Shown here: in pieces, positions 1 to 8,414 of the stretch | How positions within the stretch are numbered: the first letter of the stretch is position 1 | How the letters are laid out: each line of letters starts with the position of its first letter | Source of the DNA: Rhodococcus sp. 06-235-1A | Lineage (GTDB): Bacteria; Actinomycetota; Actinomycetes; Mycobacteriales; Mycobacteriaceae | DNA length: 64,000 nucleotides | Direction: 5' to 3' | NCBI RefSeq assembly: GCF_002258785.1 | Contig: NZ_NOYI01000009.1 | Coordinates: forward strand, 248,001-312,000 | Translations under genes and position numbers: made by a program | Notes under the pieces: generated by a model | The model's input: the letters and a program-made list of their open reading frames with translations, nothing else | Databases searched by the model: none | What the model was told of the DNA's origin: nothing

Positions 1-323
1 ATCCGGTCGTGAAGTGGCACGGGATGCTGGACAAGGCGTTGCCCGCGTATCTGGACGGACACGACCCCGACGATCCGCGAGCGTCACCGATAATGGGCGA
101 CTTCACGGGCCTCACTGTGCCGACACTTCTGGTGACCGCGGGGCGAGACCTCCTTCGCCCTGATGTCCTGAGCTTGGCGCGTCGTCTCGAACATCAAGGC
201 GTGCCCATCGAGGTGGACGACGCTGCTGGACTCTGGCACGCGTATCAGCAGGTACCTACACCGGAAACCGCTGCATCGCTGGAACGTGTCCGACGGTTCG
301 TCTCGACGCACCTCTCCGCGTAG
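1..323 (+). CDS. Alpha/beta-hydrolase, C-terminal part (5' end outside window)
   Basis: Only the last ~105 codons are visible; the frame is open to the window edge, so the gene starts upstream. The stretch TVPTLLVTAGRDLLRPD is the strand and loop that carry the catalytic acid in alpha/beta hydrolases (D of GRD), and DAAGLWHAYQQVP carries the catalytic His in the usual position near the C-terminus. This layout fits the hormone-sensitive-lipase/esterase type (alpha/beta hydrolase fold-3). The nucleophile region is not in the window, so substrate class cannot be judged. Ends with TAG about 110 bp before the next gene. Confidence 0.75.
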   Translation, partial: PVVKWHGMLDKALPAYLDGHDPDDPRASPIMGDFTGLTVPTLLVTAGRDLLRPDVLSLARRLEHQGVPIEVDDAAGLWHAYQQVPTPETAASLERVRRFVSTHLSA

Positions 324-430
324 CCGCAGCGAGTCCGTACTCTCGCGAAATACCATTCGGTTCGTTAATGTTCTTCGCAGGCAACCGGGGGGTGACTGCC
401 CGGCCTCCACTACCCATGGAAGGACGGACT

Positions 431-1117
431 GTGCACGGTCCAGGCAACTACGGCTATCAGCCACCACCGGTTGCGTATCCGCCGCAGCCACCGCGTCCTC
501 GGCCTCGGATGTCACCGCGGCCGAGCGTCGTGTCGATCGTGATACTCGTCGTGGGGTGCGTGATCGGCCTCGGTTTGCGACTCGCGATGGGGCCTCTCGG
601 CAGCACGTCCCTCCACCTTCTCGCGGCGAATACGATTCCGTCTCTCGCGTTGGCCGTGTTCTGTGCGCTTCAGCCAGTTGCTCCGGTCCGACGCATCGTT
701 GCCGTTGTCGCGTTGAGCATTTCGGTCTTGATCCTGGTGATCGCTGAGTTGTGGCCGGTCTACTTCGGCATCAGCGACTACGTGGTGTACGCGGCGTTTC
801 TGTCCATCATCGTGATGGTGCCTGCCGTACTTGCGTGGGTTCTGGTCCGACGCCGCTCACTGGTGACCTTGGTGGCTGTCGCGATTTCCACAGTGGCGGG
901 GTCGGTATTTCAGCTTCTCGCCCACTGGTTGATGTTGGACGCATTCAATTCTCGAGCGACGCCCGCGCTTCTCGATGTCGTGCTGTTGGTGAGCATCGTT
1001 GTGCCGGCGTGGATTGCCGTCGGTATCGATGCGGTGATAGGCCCGAAGAGGAACAACCCCGTCGCGCCGACCTTCACCGGTCCACCTCCGGGATACGGAC
1101 CGCCGTTCACGCGGTGA
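431..1117 (+). CDS. Proline-rich multi-pass membrane protein, unknown function
   Basis: GTG start chosen because GGAAGG lies just upstream; an in-frame ATG further up has no comparable site. The 228-residue product begins with a ~35-residue Pro/Tyr-rich cytoplasmic tail (GYQPPP and similar), followed by about six hydrophobic segments (roughly residues 33-50, 60-80, 88-108, 115-138, 145-168, 182-203) and a short Pro/Gly-rich C-tail ending GPPPGYGPPF. No catalytic motif is visible. Proteins of this shape are common in Rhodococcus and Mycobacterium and are annotated only as membrane proteins. It is followed by a convergent PPOX gene with 22 bp between the stops. Confidence 0.7.
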   Translation: MHGPGNYGYQPPPVAYPPQPPRPRPRMSPRPSVVSIVILVVGCVIGLGLRLAMGPLGSTSLHLLAANTIPSLALAVFCALQPVAPVRRIVAVVALSISVLILVIAELWPVYFGISDYVVYAAFLSIIVMVPAVLAWVLVRRRSLVTLVAVAISTVAGSVFQLLAHWLMLDAFNSRATPALLDVVLLVSIVVPAWIAVGIDAVIGPKRNNPVAPTFTGPPPGYGPPFTR

Positions 1118-1139
1118 TCGGCCCGCGTCGCCTACGCCG

Positions 1140-1565
1140 TCAGATGGCCCCGAGATCGGCCGACAGCCAATGCTCCGGTTGCAGGTAGAACACCACGTTT
1201 TCTTCGTGTTCGCTGTGTGCCATCTCGAGGTAGCCGTCGACCTTCTCCGGGGGTAGGTAGCGCGCAGCCATGGCGCGCAGTAGCTCTGGGGTGCTCGGCT
1301 CTTCGCGTACGACCGGCCCGTCGACGGACACGTATTTGATCGTCGGATTCGATTGTTCGACCATGAGAGTGAATCGACCTGCATCCCTGATCAATCGGGC
1401 CTTCTTGGACGTCCTGCCGGTGAGGACCCACGCGTCACCGCGCGGGGTGTAGTCGTACCAGATGGGGACGGTGAGCGGCCCCCGATCCGGACCCGCAGCG
1501 ACGGACAAGGCGGCGATCCGAGACTCGGCCAGAAATTCTTCGCGTTCTGCCTTCGACAGTGCCAT
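1140..1565 (-). CDS. Pyridoxamine-5'-phosphate-oxidase-like (PPOX/FDOR) flavin/F420 protein
   Basis: 141 residues starting MALSKAEREEFLAESRIAAL. The opening helix followed by VGVLS-type strand (here IAALSVA), then GPLTVPIWYDYTPRGDAWVLTG and KARLIRDAGRFTLMVEQ, is the split beta-barrel typical of the PPOX/F420-dependent reductase superfamily; members bind FMN or F420 at a dimer interface and reduce varied substrates or heme. The C-terminal half (YVSVDGPVV ... ARYLPPEKVDGYLEMA) is also typical. A longer in-frame extension upstream is rejected because it overlaps the divergent gene's promoter region and has non-family sequence. Substrate is unknown. Confidence 0.82.
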   Translation of the reverse strand: MALSKAEREEFLAESRIAALSVAAGPDRGPLTVPIWYDYTPRGDAWVLTGRTSKKARLIRDAGRFTLMVEQSNPTIKYVSVDGPVVREEPSTPELLRAMAARYLPPEKVDGYLEMAHSEHEENVVFYLQPEHWLSADLGAI

Positions 1566-1653
1566 GTCTCCACGGTAGGACTTCCGTCGACGAACTTCCA
1601 GACTTCGAGCGGTGCCAGGTGACGGATCGGCGTCGAGCGTGGACAGTGGAGGA

Positions 1654-2379
1654 ATGCCGATCGACGAGCGAGAGATCCCGGGAAGTCCCGTGGGTCGCCG
1701 AGTCGTGCTCGGCCTGGTGGCGGCCGGTGCCGCGGGCATCGTGGGCGGCGGGGCGCTGCAGAAGGGGTTGGCATCCGTTCTCGGCCCACTCGGTAACCAC
1801 GATCCGACGGGATTGATCGGACTGATTCCCGTCGGGAACAACTTTCGGTTCTACTCGGTGACGCAGGGTGCCCCGCGCAAGGACGAGAACTCCTACGCCC
1901 TGACGGTGGGCGGTTCCGTGGACACACCGCGCACGTTCACTCTGCAGGACCTCCGTTCGATGCCGCAGACGTCGTTGGTGCGTGACTTCCAGTGCGTGAC
2001 GGGATGGCGAGTACCCGAAGTAGCCTGGAGCGGAGTGCGATTGGCCGATATTCTCGATGCCGTCGTGCCCACCACGTCGGCGAACTCTCTTCGCTTCACC
2101 TCGTTCGACGGGACCTACACGGAGAGTCTGACGCTCGAGCAGGCGCGTCGGGACGACGTCCTGGTTGCGCTGACGATGTTGGACGGTCCGGTGACCCACG
2201 ACCACGGCGGGCCCGTTCGACTGTTCGTGGCCTCGATGTACGGCTACAAGAGCATCAAGTGGTTGGGCGGTATCGAGCTCACCGACAATGTAGTTCCCGG
2301 ATATTGGGAGAATCGCGGGTACGACATCGATGCATACGTCGGCGAATCGAACGGGCGTCGCGATGACCCCACGAGCTGA
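1654..2379 (+). CDS. Molybdopterin-dependent oxidoreductase (sulfite-oxidase/YedY-like), exported
   Basis: Oxidored_molyb fold. The N-terminus has twin arginines (SPVGRRVVLG, residues 11-20) before a hydrophobic run, consistent with Tat export of a folded cofactor protein. DFQCVTGW (Cys114) matches the Cys that ligates Mo in sulfite oxidase and MsrP/YedY, and GGPVRLFVASMYGYKSIKWL is the second conserved region. The product is 241 residues; ATG at 1654 follows GGAGGA very closely, so GTG at 1639 is an alternative start. It overlaps the following cytochrome b gene by 17 nt, suggesting that the membrane cytochrome supplies or accepts electrons. Substrate is not evident: it could be methionine sulfoxide repair-like or something else. 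Confidence 0.85.
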   Translation: MPIDEREIPGSPVGRRVVLGLVAAGAAGIVGGGALQKGLASVLGPLGNHDPTGLIGLIPVGNNFRFYSVTQGAPRKDENSYALTVGGSVDTPRTFTLQDLRSMPQTSLVRDFQCVTGWRVPEVAWSGVRLADILDAVVPTTSANSLRFTSFDGTYTESLTLEQARRDDVLVALTMLDGPVTHDHGGPVRLFVASMYGYKSIKWLGGIELTDNVVPGYWENRGYDIDAYVGESNGRRDDPTS

Positions 2380-2971
2380 GCTCGCTCGCTTCGGACGGGT
2401 CGAACGATATGTGCACTGGGCCGTCGGGATCCTGGTGATCGTCTGCATCGTCACCGCCGCCGTCCTCTACATCGGGTCGCTCGCGGTGGTCGTCGGTCAT
2501 CGTCCGATCGTTGAGTTCGTGCACGTGTGGTCGGGCTTCCTCCTTCCGGTTCCGTTGATCGCCGGTGCGATATCGAAGGGCTACCGACGGGACATGGGGC
2601 GCCTCAACAGATTCGTCGACGACGACTGGAAGTGGTTGCGCTCCAAGGCCCGTCGCCTCGGAGCCGTCGGGGTCGGTAAGTTCAACGCCGGCCAGAAGCT
2701 GAACGGTGCGCTCAGCGGTGGATCGATTCTTGTGCTGCTGCTGACCGGTGCGGTGATGTATTTCCAGAACTGGAGCCCGCTGAACTGGCGGATCGGCGCG
2801 ACCTTCGTACACGATTGGTTCGCATTGGGATTCGGCCTTCTGGTGCTCGGTCACATCACCTACGCATGGCGAGACGCCGAGGCCATGCGCGGAATGACGG
2901 CGGGTGTCGTCACGCGAGAGTGGGCCCAGCGCGAGCATCCGGACTGGGTGGACGATCACCGAGGTGGCTGA
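2363..2971 (+). CDS. Cytochrome b561/formate-dehydrogenase-gamma-like membrane subunit
   Basis: 202 residues from ATG at 2363 (MTPRAELARFGRVERYVHWAVG). Four hydrophobic segments with His residues positioned for b-type hemes are visible: RYVHWAVGILV, FVHVWSGFLLP, FVHDWFALGFG and LGHITYAW. This is the di-heme cytochrome b/b6-type anchor seen in formate dehydrogenase, Ni-Fe hydrogenase and thiosulfate reductase. Its start is embedded in the 3' end of the molybdoenzyme gene, so the two are probably co-translated partners. It is not MsrQ-like in sequence, which sets the pair apart from the classic MsrPQ system. Confidence 0.82.
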   Translation: MTPRAELARFGRVERYVHWAVGILVIVCIVTAAVLYIGSLAVVVGHRPIVEFVHVWSGFLLPVPLIAGAISKGYRRDMGRLNRFVDDDWKWLRSKARRLGAVGVGKFNAGQKLNGALSGGSILVLLLTGAVMYFQNWSPLNWRIGATFVHDWFALGFGLLVLGHITYAWRDAEAMRGMTAGVVTREWAQREHPDWVDDHRGG

Positions 2972-2977
2972 CGGGTG

Positions 2978-4402
2978 CTAGTCGATCGATTTCTGTTTTC
3001 CTCCGGTGACGAAGCCTGAGGAGCGGAACGGCCGTAGGCGTACGACGGGTTCTGCGTCGTGACCCTTCTGGTCGTGCACGATGCGGTATTCCGCGCTCAG
3101 TTGTCGAAGGCTGGCGATGGACAGCTGCCGGAGTTGTTCGGCAGTATCGGGATCGGATTCCAGTGTGGGCCGAAGCTCCGCGTCGAGCGTCAACGTCTGG
3201 CGCTGTTCGCTGTCGGTCTCGCAGCGGGCGACGAACCGTCCGGTCAATCGTGTTGCCAGAGAGATGTGTTCGACGGCCGGTCGGAAGTAGTCGGGATAGA
3301 TGTTGACGGCGCTGTAGATGGCGGCGACGTCGGTTCGGCCGAACACCAACAGGTAGTGAGCATTCGGGTCGACGTCCTGCGCGAGAGCGGGATATCCGGA
3401 GTCGACGAGTCGGTCGCGGACGGCGCTGCCGACGAGGACTTCTCCTCGGTCGTTCACTCGATAGCGCACCAACGGCAGTACGCCGCCGACGGTGAAGAGC
3501 AGATACCCGTCGGGGTCGACTTCGATGTAGGTGAATTCGGGCCGATACTGCACGAAGGCGGGTTGCTGCACCACATCTCCTTCGGCGTACTCCGTGCCGA
3601 ACATCGCGCGGTTCAAGGCCGAATCCTCAGCTGCCGCTGAACGTATGGCAATCGTGGCGGACGTTTCGTAGCCGACGAATCCGACGTCGGTTGCCCCGTA
3701 CACCACACGTACCCGGTCCCCGCCGGGGTCACCCAACATGCCGTGAACGAGGGTGCGCCAGGCTTCGCTGACGGGTTCACCGCCCACGACGATCACCACG
3801 TCGTGCCGTCGAAGCAGTTCGCCGTGGGTGTCCAGGAGGTCCCGGGCGATCGGCGGATACGCGAAGATCACGATCTGCTGATATCCGTCTGCGGCCTCGG
3901 ACACCACCTCGGCAATGACGTCGGGATCCATGCCGGGGGTCGCGATCGAGAGCCGATGGCCACGTCTGCGTAGCTCGAGCAGCATGGCGTACATGAAGGC
4001 ACCTCCGATGTACGGCCCGAGCGGAAAGGTGACGAGTGCGAGGGTCGCTCTGTGCTCGGTGTCGGCGGATTCCCGCAGCACGTGTCCGAACATCGCCGCA
4101 CCGTGGTCGGTACTGCGCTGCCCACGTGACCAGAAGGTGGGAGTTCCGGACGAGCCGGCGCTACTGGCGATGGTCTCGACCTCTTCCGGCCGTCCGACCT
4201 GCAGATCGGCCAGTGCGTGCGGTCGGCGGTACGTGTCCTTCGAGGTAGTCGGCAGCGCCGCGAGGTCGGTCATCGACGTGATCGCGTCGACGTCGATTCC
4301 GTGCTCGCCGAGAAGCCGGCGGTACGCGGGTACCGAAAGGGCGATGGACTGGACGAGACGGAGAGCCGATTGTGTGGGGTCGTGCCGATCTGCCGGGTTC
4401 AT
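2978..4402 (-). CDS. PaaK-like adenylate-forming ligase
   Basis: 474 residues. The N-terminal segment SVPAYRRLLGEHGID and the P-loop-like SAGSSGTPTFWSRG (residues 81-94) are hallmarks of phenylacetate-CoA-ligase-type AMP-forming enzymes; VYGATDVGFVGYE corresponds to the A5-type aromatic motif region and YRVNDRGEVL to the adenylate-binding hinge. Such enzymes activate a carboxylic acid as acyl-AMP and transfer it to CoA or a carrier. No carrier-protein gene lies beside it, so the acceptor is unknown. Start ATG has AAAGG upstream. A dyad (ATCACA, 11 nt, TGTGAT at 4451-4473) sits 50-70 bp upstream and could be an operator. It is separated from the NRPS by 10 kb and need not be related. Confidence 0.8.
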   Translation of the reverse strand: MNPADRHDPTQSALRLVQSIALSVPAYRRLLGEHGIDVDAITSMTDLAALPTTSKDTYRRPHALADLQVGRPEEVETIASSAGSSGTPTFWSRGQRSTDHGAAMFGHVLRESADTEHRATLALVTFPLGPYIGGAFMYAMLLELRRRGHRLSIATPGMDPDVIAEVVSEAADGYQQIVIFAYPPIARDLLDTHGELLRRHDVVIVVGGEPVSEAWRTLVHGMLGDPGGDRVRVVYGATDVGFVGYETSATIAIRSAAAEDSALNRAMFGTEYAEGDVVQQPAFVQYRPEFTYIEVDPDGYLLFTVGGVLPLVRYRVNDRGEVLVGSAVRDRLVDSGYPALAQDVDPNAHYLLVFGRTDVAAIYSAVNIYPDYFRPAVEHISLATRLTGRFVARCETDSEQRQTLTLDAELRPTLESDPDTAEQLRQLSIASLRQLSAEYRIVHDQKGHDAEPVVRLRPFRSSGFVTGGKQKSID

Positions 4403-4450
4403 GGCCTGACCTTTCGATCATGTCCACCGCCGGCCGGGCGGTGAACGGGA

Positions 4451-4473
4451 ATCACATTGGGGGACGGTGTGAT
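4451..4473. promoter_or_regulatory. Inverted repeat upstream of the PaaK-like gene
   Basis: Arms ATCACA (4451-4456) and TGTGAT (4468-4473) are separated by 11 nt, in the ~250 bp between the PaaK-like start and the STAND stop codon. Position fits an operator for the PaaK-like gene. The regulator is unknown, and six-base arms can occur by chance. Confidence 0.3.
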
Positions 4474-4530
4474 CCGATCGCGCGGCGTGCTTGTTCGACA
4501 TCTCGAGAAACTCGGAACGGGCGGCGAACA

Positions 4531-4653
4531 TCATCGACCTGCGGATCCACCACGCCCATCCCTGGCATGGCGGGCATCGTCCGCCTCCTCGGCCGCGGCT
4601 ACATAGGCGTCGTGCAACCGTGTGAGGTCGAAGCGCTCACCGATTGTGTCTCC
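4531..4653 (-). pseudogene. In-frame coding-like tail beyond the STAND NTPase stop codon
   Basis: Directly after the TAG at 4654-4656 the same frame stays open for 40 codons to TGA at 4531-4533 and reads like protein, including FDLTRLHDAYVAAAEEA. There is no start codon or ribosome site of its own. The simplest reading is that a sense codon (TTG to TAG needs one change) became a stop and trimmed the last ~40 residues. Stop-codon readthrough or chance are alternatives. Confidence 0.45.
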
Positions 4654-6411
4654 CTAGGCGTCGATGTCGGCGCAGAGTTTTCTTGCGGGTGCGCTCCAAC
4701 TCGAACCGGCCTTCAACCGGTAGAACGCAGATCGGGAAATGCTGAACAAAGTACGGCCGAGACGGTCGTCGTCCTTGCTGTTGGCGGCGCGTCGAATCGC
4801 ACGGTAGGCCTGGTCCGTGGCGCGTTCGAGATCACCCCGGCGTTCCTCCACGCGTCGCAGAGCGCGAACGAGGCGCTGTTGGTACGCGGTGAGTTCGTCC
4901 GGCCCGCGTGCATTCGGCGGATGAGTCGAGTTGTCGTGTGGCGACAGAAGTTCGTGAAATGTCCCTGTTCCGATTCCCCGAGGAACGATGTCGAGCCGGT
5001 GGCCGAAATCTCTTGCGCGTTCGGCGAATTGCCGAGTGCCCAGAATCGGCAGGTTTTCGAGGAATTGTCGCAACTGATTGTCGGCGACCGCAGCGAACAT
5101 GTCGGTGGTGAGCTCGAGTAGTACCGGGTGATGCGCCCACGCAGTCATGGCAATGGAGATGGGATACGGAAGCCCGGTGCGGATGAGGGTCTGACAGCTC
5201 GCGCGGACGGCGGGTCTGGCCAGCGGATCTGCTCCAAGGATGATCAAGATCTGTTCGACAACGGCACCGACGAAGAGATCGTCGGGCGTCTGAGCAACCC
5301 GAGCGATCAATCTCGGCAGTTCGTCTTCGGCTCCCCGGTTGGCGAGGCCCTTGGCGGCGGCGAACTCGAAGAACGTCTGATGGAGAAACCGTGCACGGTT
5401 GTCGGTTGTGACCAGTACGCCGCGCCGGGTCAGTGCCCGTACGTGTCTACGTAGGACCACGTCGTCGTATGCATGGTCCGCCGATGCGGCGACCTGCGCC
5501 GCGCGTCGGACGACGACGTCGACGGGTGGTTCGGGTGTTCCCAACGCGAGCATCGCGATCGCCAGAAACCCGGCACTGGCTGAGAGGTCATCGGAGTCCT
5601 CGGCCGGTACCTCCGGTCCGGAGCGGTGATCGCTGACGATGCGGCGAGACCAGAACAGGTTGTAGAGGCCGGTGACGTCGAGTTCGAGCTGAGGAAAATG
5701 TGGTGCCGACAACGAGAAGAGCAGTCTGAGCAGCAAGGGGCTGGTGCACACGTCGTCGACGAGTGCTCCACGAGCCAGGGCGGACTGGATCGCCGACACC
5801 GGATTGGTAGGCATCACCGAGTCGTCGGCGATGAATTCGACGGTCAATGCCTCGATTGCGGCCGGAAGTTCGGAGTTCGAGGAGAACGGCCCGAGGGTGA
5901 TCCTGTGCCCCAGGTTCGCAGGAAGGCTTTGCCCTTCGATCGGCCTGGTCGTCAGAACTACAGGGATCGCCGTCCGAGTGAGCACTGTGACCAGGTCGAT
6001 GATGTCGTGGCGAGCAGAGCGGCTGTGCAGCATCAGGTCCGCGGTGTCGAGCAGTAGTATTGCGCCCGGTCGACCGGTGATGGCGGAGACGATCTCGGCG
6101 GTCGAGGCTGTACGAATGCCGTCGTCTCCAGGATGAAGCCAGGTGGCAGATACCAGCAGCGGATGGAGTCCCTGCTCCTGTAGCGCTCGGTGCAGCGACC
6201 ACAGCAGTGTCGATTTTCCGTGCCCGGCTTCACCGACGACGATCTGTGGTTCGGAACCTTGGACCGTGCGTCGGAGCAACGCGGACTCGATATCGCGACT
6301 CACATACCAGGTGCCGTCGTCTCCGGATCCCACTTCGATGTCGTCGAGCAAGTGCTGCGACAGTCGTGCCAATCGATCCCAGTGCACGGGATCCATGTCG
6401 GTCACACTCAC
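4654..6411 (-). CDS. STAND/NACHT-like P-loop NTPase
   Basis: 585 residues from GTG at 6411 (GTG 6405 and ATG 6396 are alternatives); a longer reading would run into the upstream TetR gene. Walker A VVGEAGHGKSTLLW is at residues ~60-68 and Walker B AILLLDTAD at ~118-125; VVLTTRP matches the sensor-1 region, SPLLLRLLFSL and FLHQTFFEFAAA are the helical and winged-helix motifs of NACHT/STAND proteins. The C-terminal 200 residues look all-helical. These proteins are usually switches that oligomerise on sensing a ligand, in regulation or defence. No effector domain (nuclease, TIR, protease) is apparent. The reading frame continues past its TAG for 40 plausible codons (see separate entry). Likely co-transcribed with the TetR gene 40 bp upstream. 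Confidence 0.75.
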   Translation of the reverse strand: MSVTDMDPVHWDRLARLSQHLLDDIEVGSGDDGTWYVSRDIESALLRRTVQGSEPQIVVGEAGHGKSTLLWSLHRALQEQGLHPLLVSATWLHPGDDGIRTASTAEIVSAITGRPGAILLLDTADLMLHSRSARHDIIDLVTVLTRTAIPVVLTTRPIEGQSLPANLGHRITLGPFSSNSELPAAIEALTVEFIADDSVMPTNPVSAIQSALARGALVDDVCTSPLLLRLLFSLSAPHFPQLELDVTGLYNLFWSRRIVSDHRSGPEVPAEDSDDLSASAGFLAIAMLALGTPEPPVDVVVRRAAQVAASADHAYDDVVLRRHVRALTRRGVLVTTDNRARFLHQTFFEFAAAKGLANRGAEDELPRLIARVAQTPDDLFVGAVVEQILIILGADPLARPAVRASCQTLIRTGLPYPISIAMTAWAHHPVLLELTTDMFAAVADNQLRQFLENLPILGTRQFAERARDFGHRLDIVPRGIGTGTFHELLSPHDNSTHPPNARGPDELTAYQQRLVRALRRVEERRGDLERATDQAYRAIRRAANSKDDDRLGRTLFSISRSAFYRLKAGSSWSAPARKLCADIDA

Positions 6412-6451
6412 CCCGCCACGCCGCAAGCATGGGCGCGGTGGTGCGGCACCC

Positions 6452-7708
6452 CTATGGGGTCCTTGTTGTGATGCCGGGCATGAGCAGTCGGAGAACGCCG
6501 TCGACAACCTCGATTGCCGTTTCGGTCGGCCGCGTCAGGCATCGAAACAGGACGTTGTTGGTCAGCATGATTGCCGCCTCGATCGTCGGTGCTTCGCCGC
6601 TGAACACGCCCGCCTCGCGTCCACGGTCGAGGATCGGGACCACCGCAGAAGGAAGGTAGAGGTTTTCCAGAACTGTCGTGACAGTGCTTGGCTGCTGAAA
6701 CTGCTCGAAGCTCAAGGCGAGCAGCATCCCGGAACTCATGGCCCGGTTGTCGATCACGAATTCGCCTACCTCGATCAGAGTGCGGCGCAACGCGACAGCG
6801 GGTTCGATGCCGAGACGCTCATCGGCTCGACGCAATCGCAGGACTCGATCGAATTTCGGCTTCAGCGCGGCGACGATGATGTCGACTTTGCTCGGGAACA
6901 GCCGTCGAAGGTCGTCGACTCCGAGGCGTGCGGCCGCAGCGATATCAGCGAGTGTGACGAGAAAATAACCGTTGTCGACGAACAGAGCTTCCGTAGCGGT
7001 GATCACGTCGGCCTCGAGGTCCGGCCGTAGAGAGTCGGAGTCGTCGGAAGGATATGTCGGTTCGGGATCGAGTGCTTGTCGATCGGAATGCAAGGGATCG
7101 ATCGCCCACCGCAGGATCGAGGTGGTCGTTGCAGCGATGTCGTCCACTGAGAAGGAACCGGGAGTCAGCATCTCTCGTAGTGCGAGTCCGTCGAGCAATG
7201 CACCGAGGACAGAAGAGAGGGAGGTCAGTGACATGGGTTGGCGTACGGAACCGCCCTGAGCTTGGATTGCCTGACCCACCTTGGTGCGCAGGTCGGCATC
7301 CAGTCGCTCGAATTCGGGGGTGACGGCTTTGCGGGCCCCGTCGTGGTCTGTAGCCAGCAAGGTGGCGATCAGGCGCCGACGCATCAGGCCGGAGGTCAGG
7401 TCTTCGAACAGGGCGGATACCGGTGCGGCCGCGTCTCGCAGCCCGGCCGGCGGATCGGTGGGTGCAGTTCCGCTGTAATTCACGGTGAGGTTGTCGAGCA
7501 GATCCGCCACAAACGCTTCTTTGCCGCCGGAACCTCCGCTACGGGAGTTGCCGGGGTAAGTGTTGTGGAACGTTTGATGCGACAGCCCGGCACCGTCGAC
7601 TACCGCCGAGATGGAGAGCGACCGCGCGAGATCGGTCATGTCCACCTCGCTCAGGAGCCGGTATCCGGCGTGGAGAAATTGTTCACGCGGGACAGGCCTA
7701 GGGTTCAA
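6452..7708 (-). CDS. Tandem TetR-family regulator (two fused TetR units)
   Basis: 418 residues from TTG at 7708, about twice the usual TetR length. Residues ~8-52 (LSISAVVDGAGLSHQTFHNTY) form a first TetR-like HTH and residues ~234-280 (TLADIAAAARLGVDDLRRLF, then SKVDIIVAAL) a second, canonical one; each is followed by ~130 residues of helical ligand-domain sequence. Two DNA-binding heads on one chain would give a pseudo-dimer able to read an asymmetric operator or two sites. It precedes the STAND NTPase gene by 40 bp on the same strand and is divergent from the LuxR gene, with 215 bp between the starts, so it may control both. Confidence 0.8.
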   Translation of the reverse strand: MNPRPVPREQFLHAGYRLLSEVDMTDLARSLSISAVVDGAGLSHQTFHNTYPGNSRSGGSGGKEAFVADLLDNLTVNYSGTAPTDPPAGLRDAAAPVSALFEDLTSGLMRRRLIATLLATDHDGARKAVTPEFERLDADLRTKVGQAIQAQGGSVRQPMSLTSLSSVLGALLDGLALREMLTPGSFSVDDIAATTTSILRWAIDPLHSDRQALDPEPTYPSDDSDSLRPDLEADVITATEALFVDNGYFLVTLADIAAAARLGVDDLRRLFPSKVDIIVAALKPKFDRVLRLRRADERLGIEPAVALRRTLIEVGEFVIDNRAMSSGMLLALSFEQFQQPSTVTTVLENLYLPSAVVPILDRGREAGVFSGEAPTIEAAIMLTNNVLFRCLTRPTETAIEVVDGVLRLLMPGITTRTP

Positions 7709-7923
7709 CGTCGACCGCCTTCACTGGACTTCACAGCACCTGAGTGGATCACGAACTATAGCAATTCAGCGACCGACCCCGCACGGTTTAGTTGTGACTA
7801 TATCTGAGTGTAGGTGGAGCGCTCAAATCGACATTCGTCTCGAATTGGTTTGTGTTGCAGGGTGTTCAAGGGCCGTGGTCCGATATACATCGGCCCGAAG
7901 GCCGGTATCTCGAGGAGGACCGG

Positions 7924-8298
7924 ATGGTGTTGATCGATTGTCGACCCCAAGTGCAGACCCGAGTCGCAGTGCCCGGGACTGTGCGCAGCCCCCTCGGCCC
8001 GAGGCCGCCTGTCACCCGCACTGCTCTTGCGCCGGGGCGGATCCATGGCCAACAACCAACGCCGATGTATGCGTCACCCGGACTGACCGAGCGGGAGGTT
8101 GCTGTACTGAAGGTGTGGCTGGGCTGCGACTCCAAAGTCGAGGTAGGTGTGCGCCTCCACATCGCGCTGGGAACGGTCAACACGCACCTGACCCGAATCC
8201 GGGACAAATACTCCCGCGTCGGTCGGGCTGCGCCGACCAAGGCGGCACTCGTCGCCAGGGCCTTGCAAGACGGCATCGTGAAACTCGACGACCTCTGA
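7924..8298 (+). CDS. Short LuxR-type (GerE) transcriptional regulator
   Basis: 124 residues from ATG at 7924, supported by GAGGAGG eight bases upstream. Residues 52-115 are a LuxR C-terminal helix-turn-helix: GLTEREVAVLKVWL, then VEVGVRLHIALGTVNTHLTRIRDKY. The ~50-residue N-terminus is Pro/Arg-rich and has no receiver or autoinducer domain, so it is a stand-alone DNA-binding module. Its targets are unknown; the divergent TetR/STAND pair is the nearest candidate. Confidence 0.85.
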   Translation: MVLIDCRPQVQTRVAVPGTVRSPLGPRPPVTRTALAPGRIHGQQPTPMYASPGLTEREVAVLKVWLGCDSKVEVGVRLHIALGTVNTHLTRIRDKYSRVGRAAPTKAALVARALQDGIVKLDDL

Positions 8299-8378
8299 GC
8301 ATCGACGCTCAGCGGGGTGGTTGCGCGCAAGTCGGTCGAACCTACGGACAACCAGTCTTGCGCCAAACCCGTTGTCGT

Positions 8379-8414
8379 GAGCGGAAACTCGACCCCCACT
8401 ACGAAGTTCCGCTC
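8379..8414. terminator. Hairpin between convergent LuxR and SDR genes
   Basis: GAGCGGAA (8379-8386) pairs with TTCCGCTC (8407-8414); the stem extends by two more pairs across one bulged base. It sits between the LuxR stop (8298) and overlaps the SDR stop (8413-8415), the expected place for a shared terminator. No long T-run follows, as is usual in high-GC actinobacteria. Confidence 0.5.

Noticed and set aside
2978..4402. PaaK-like ligase as loading enzyme of the NRPS
   Set aside because: 10 kb away in another transcription unit with unrelated genes between; no evidence of linkage.
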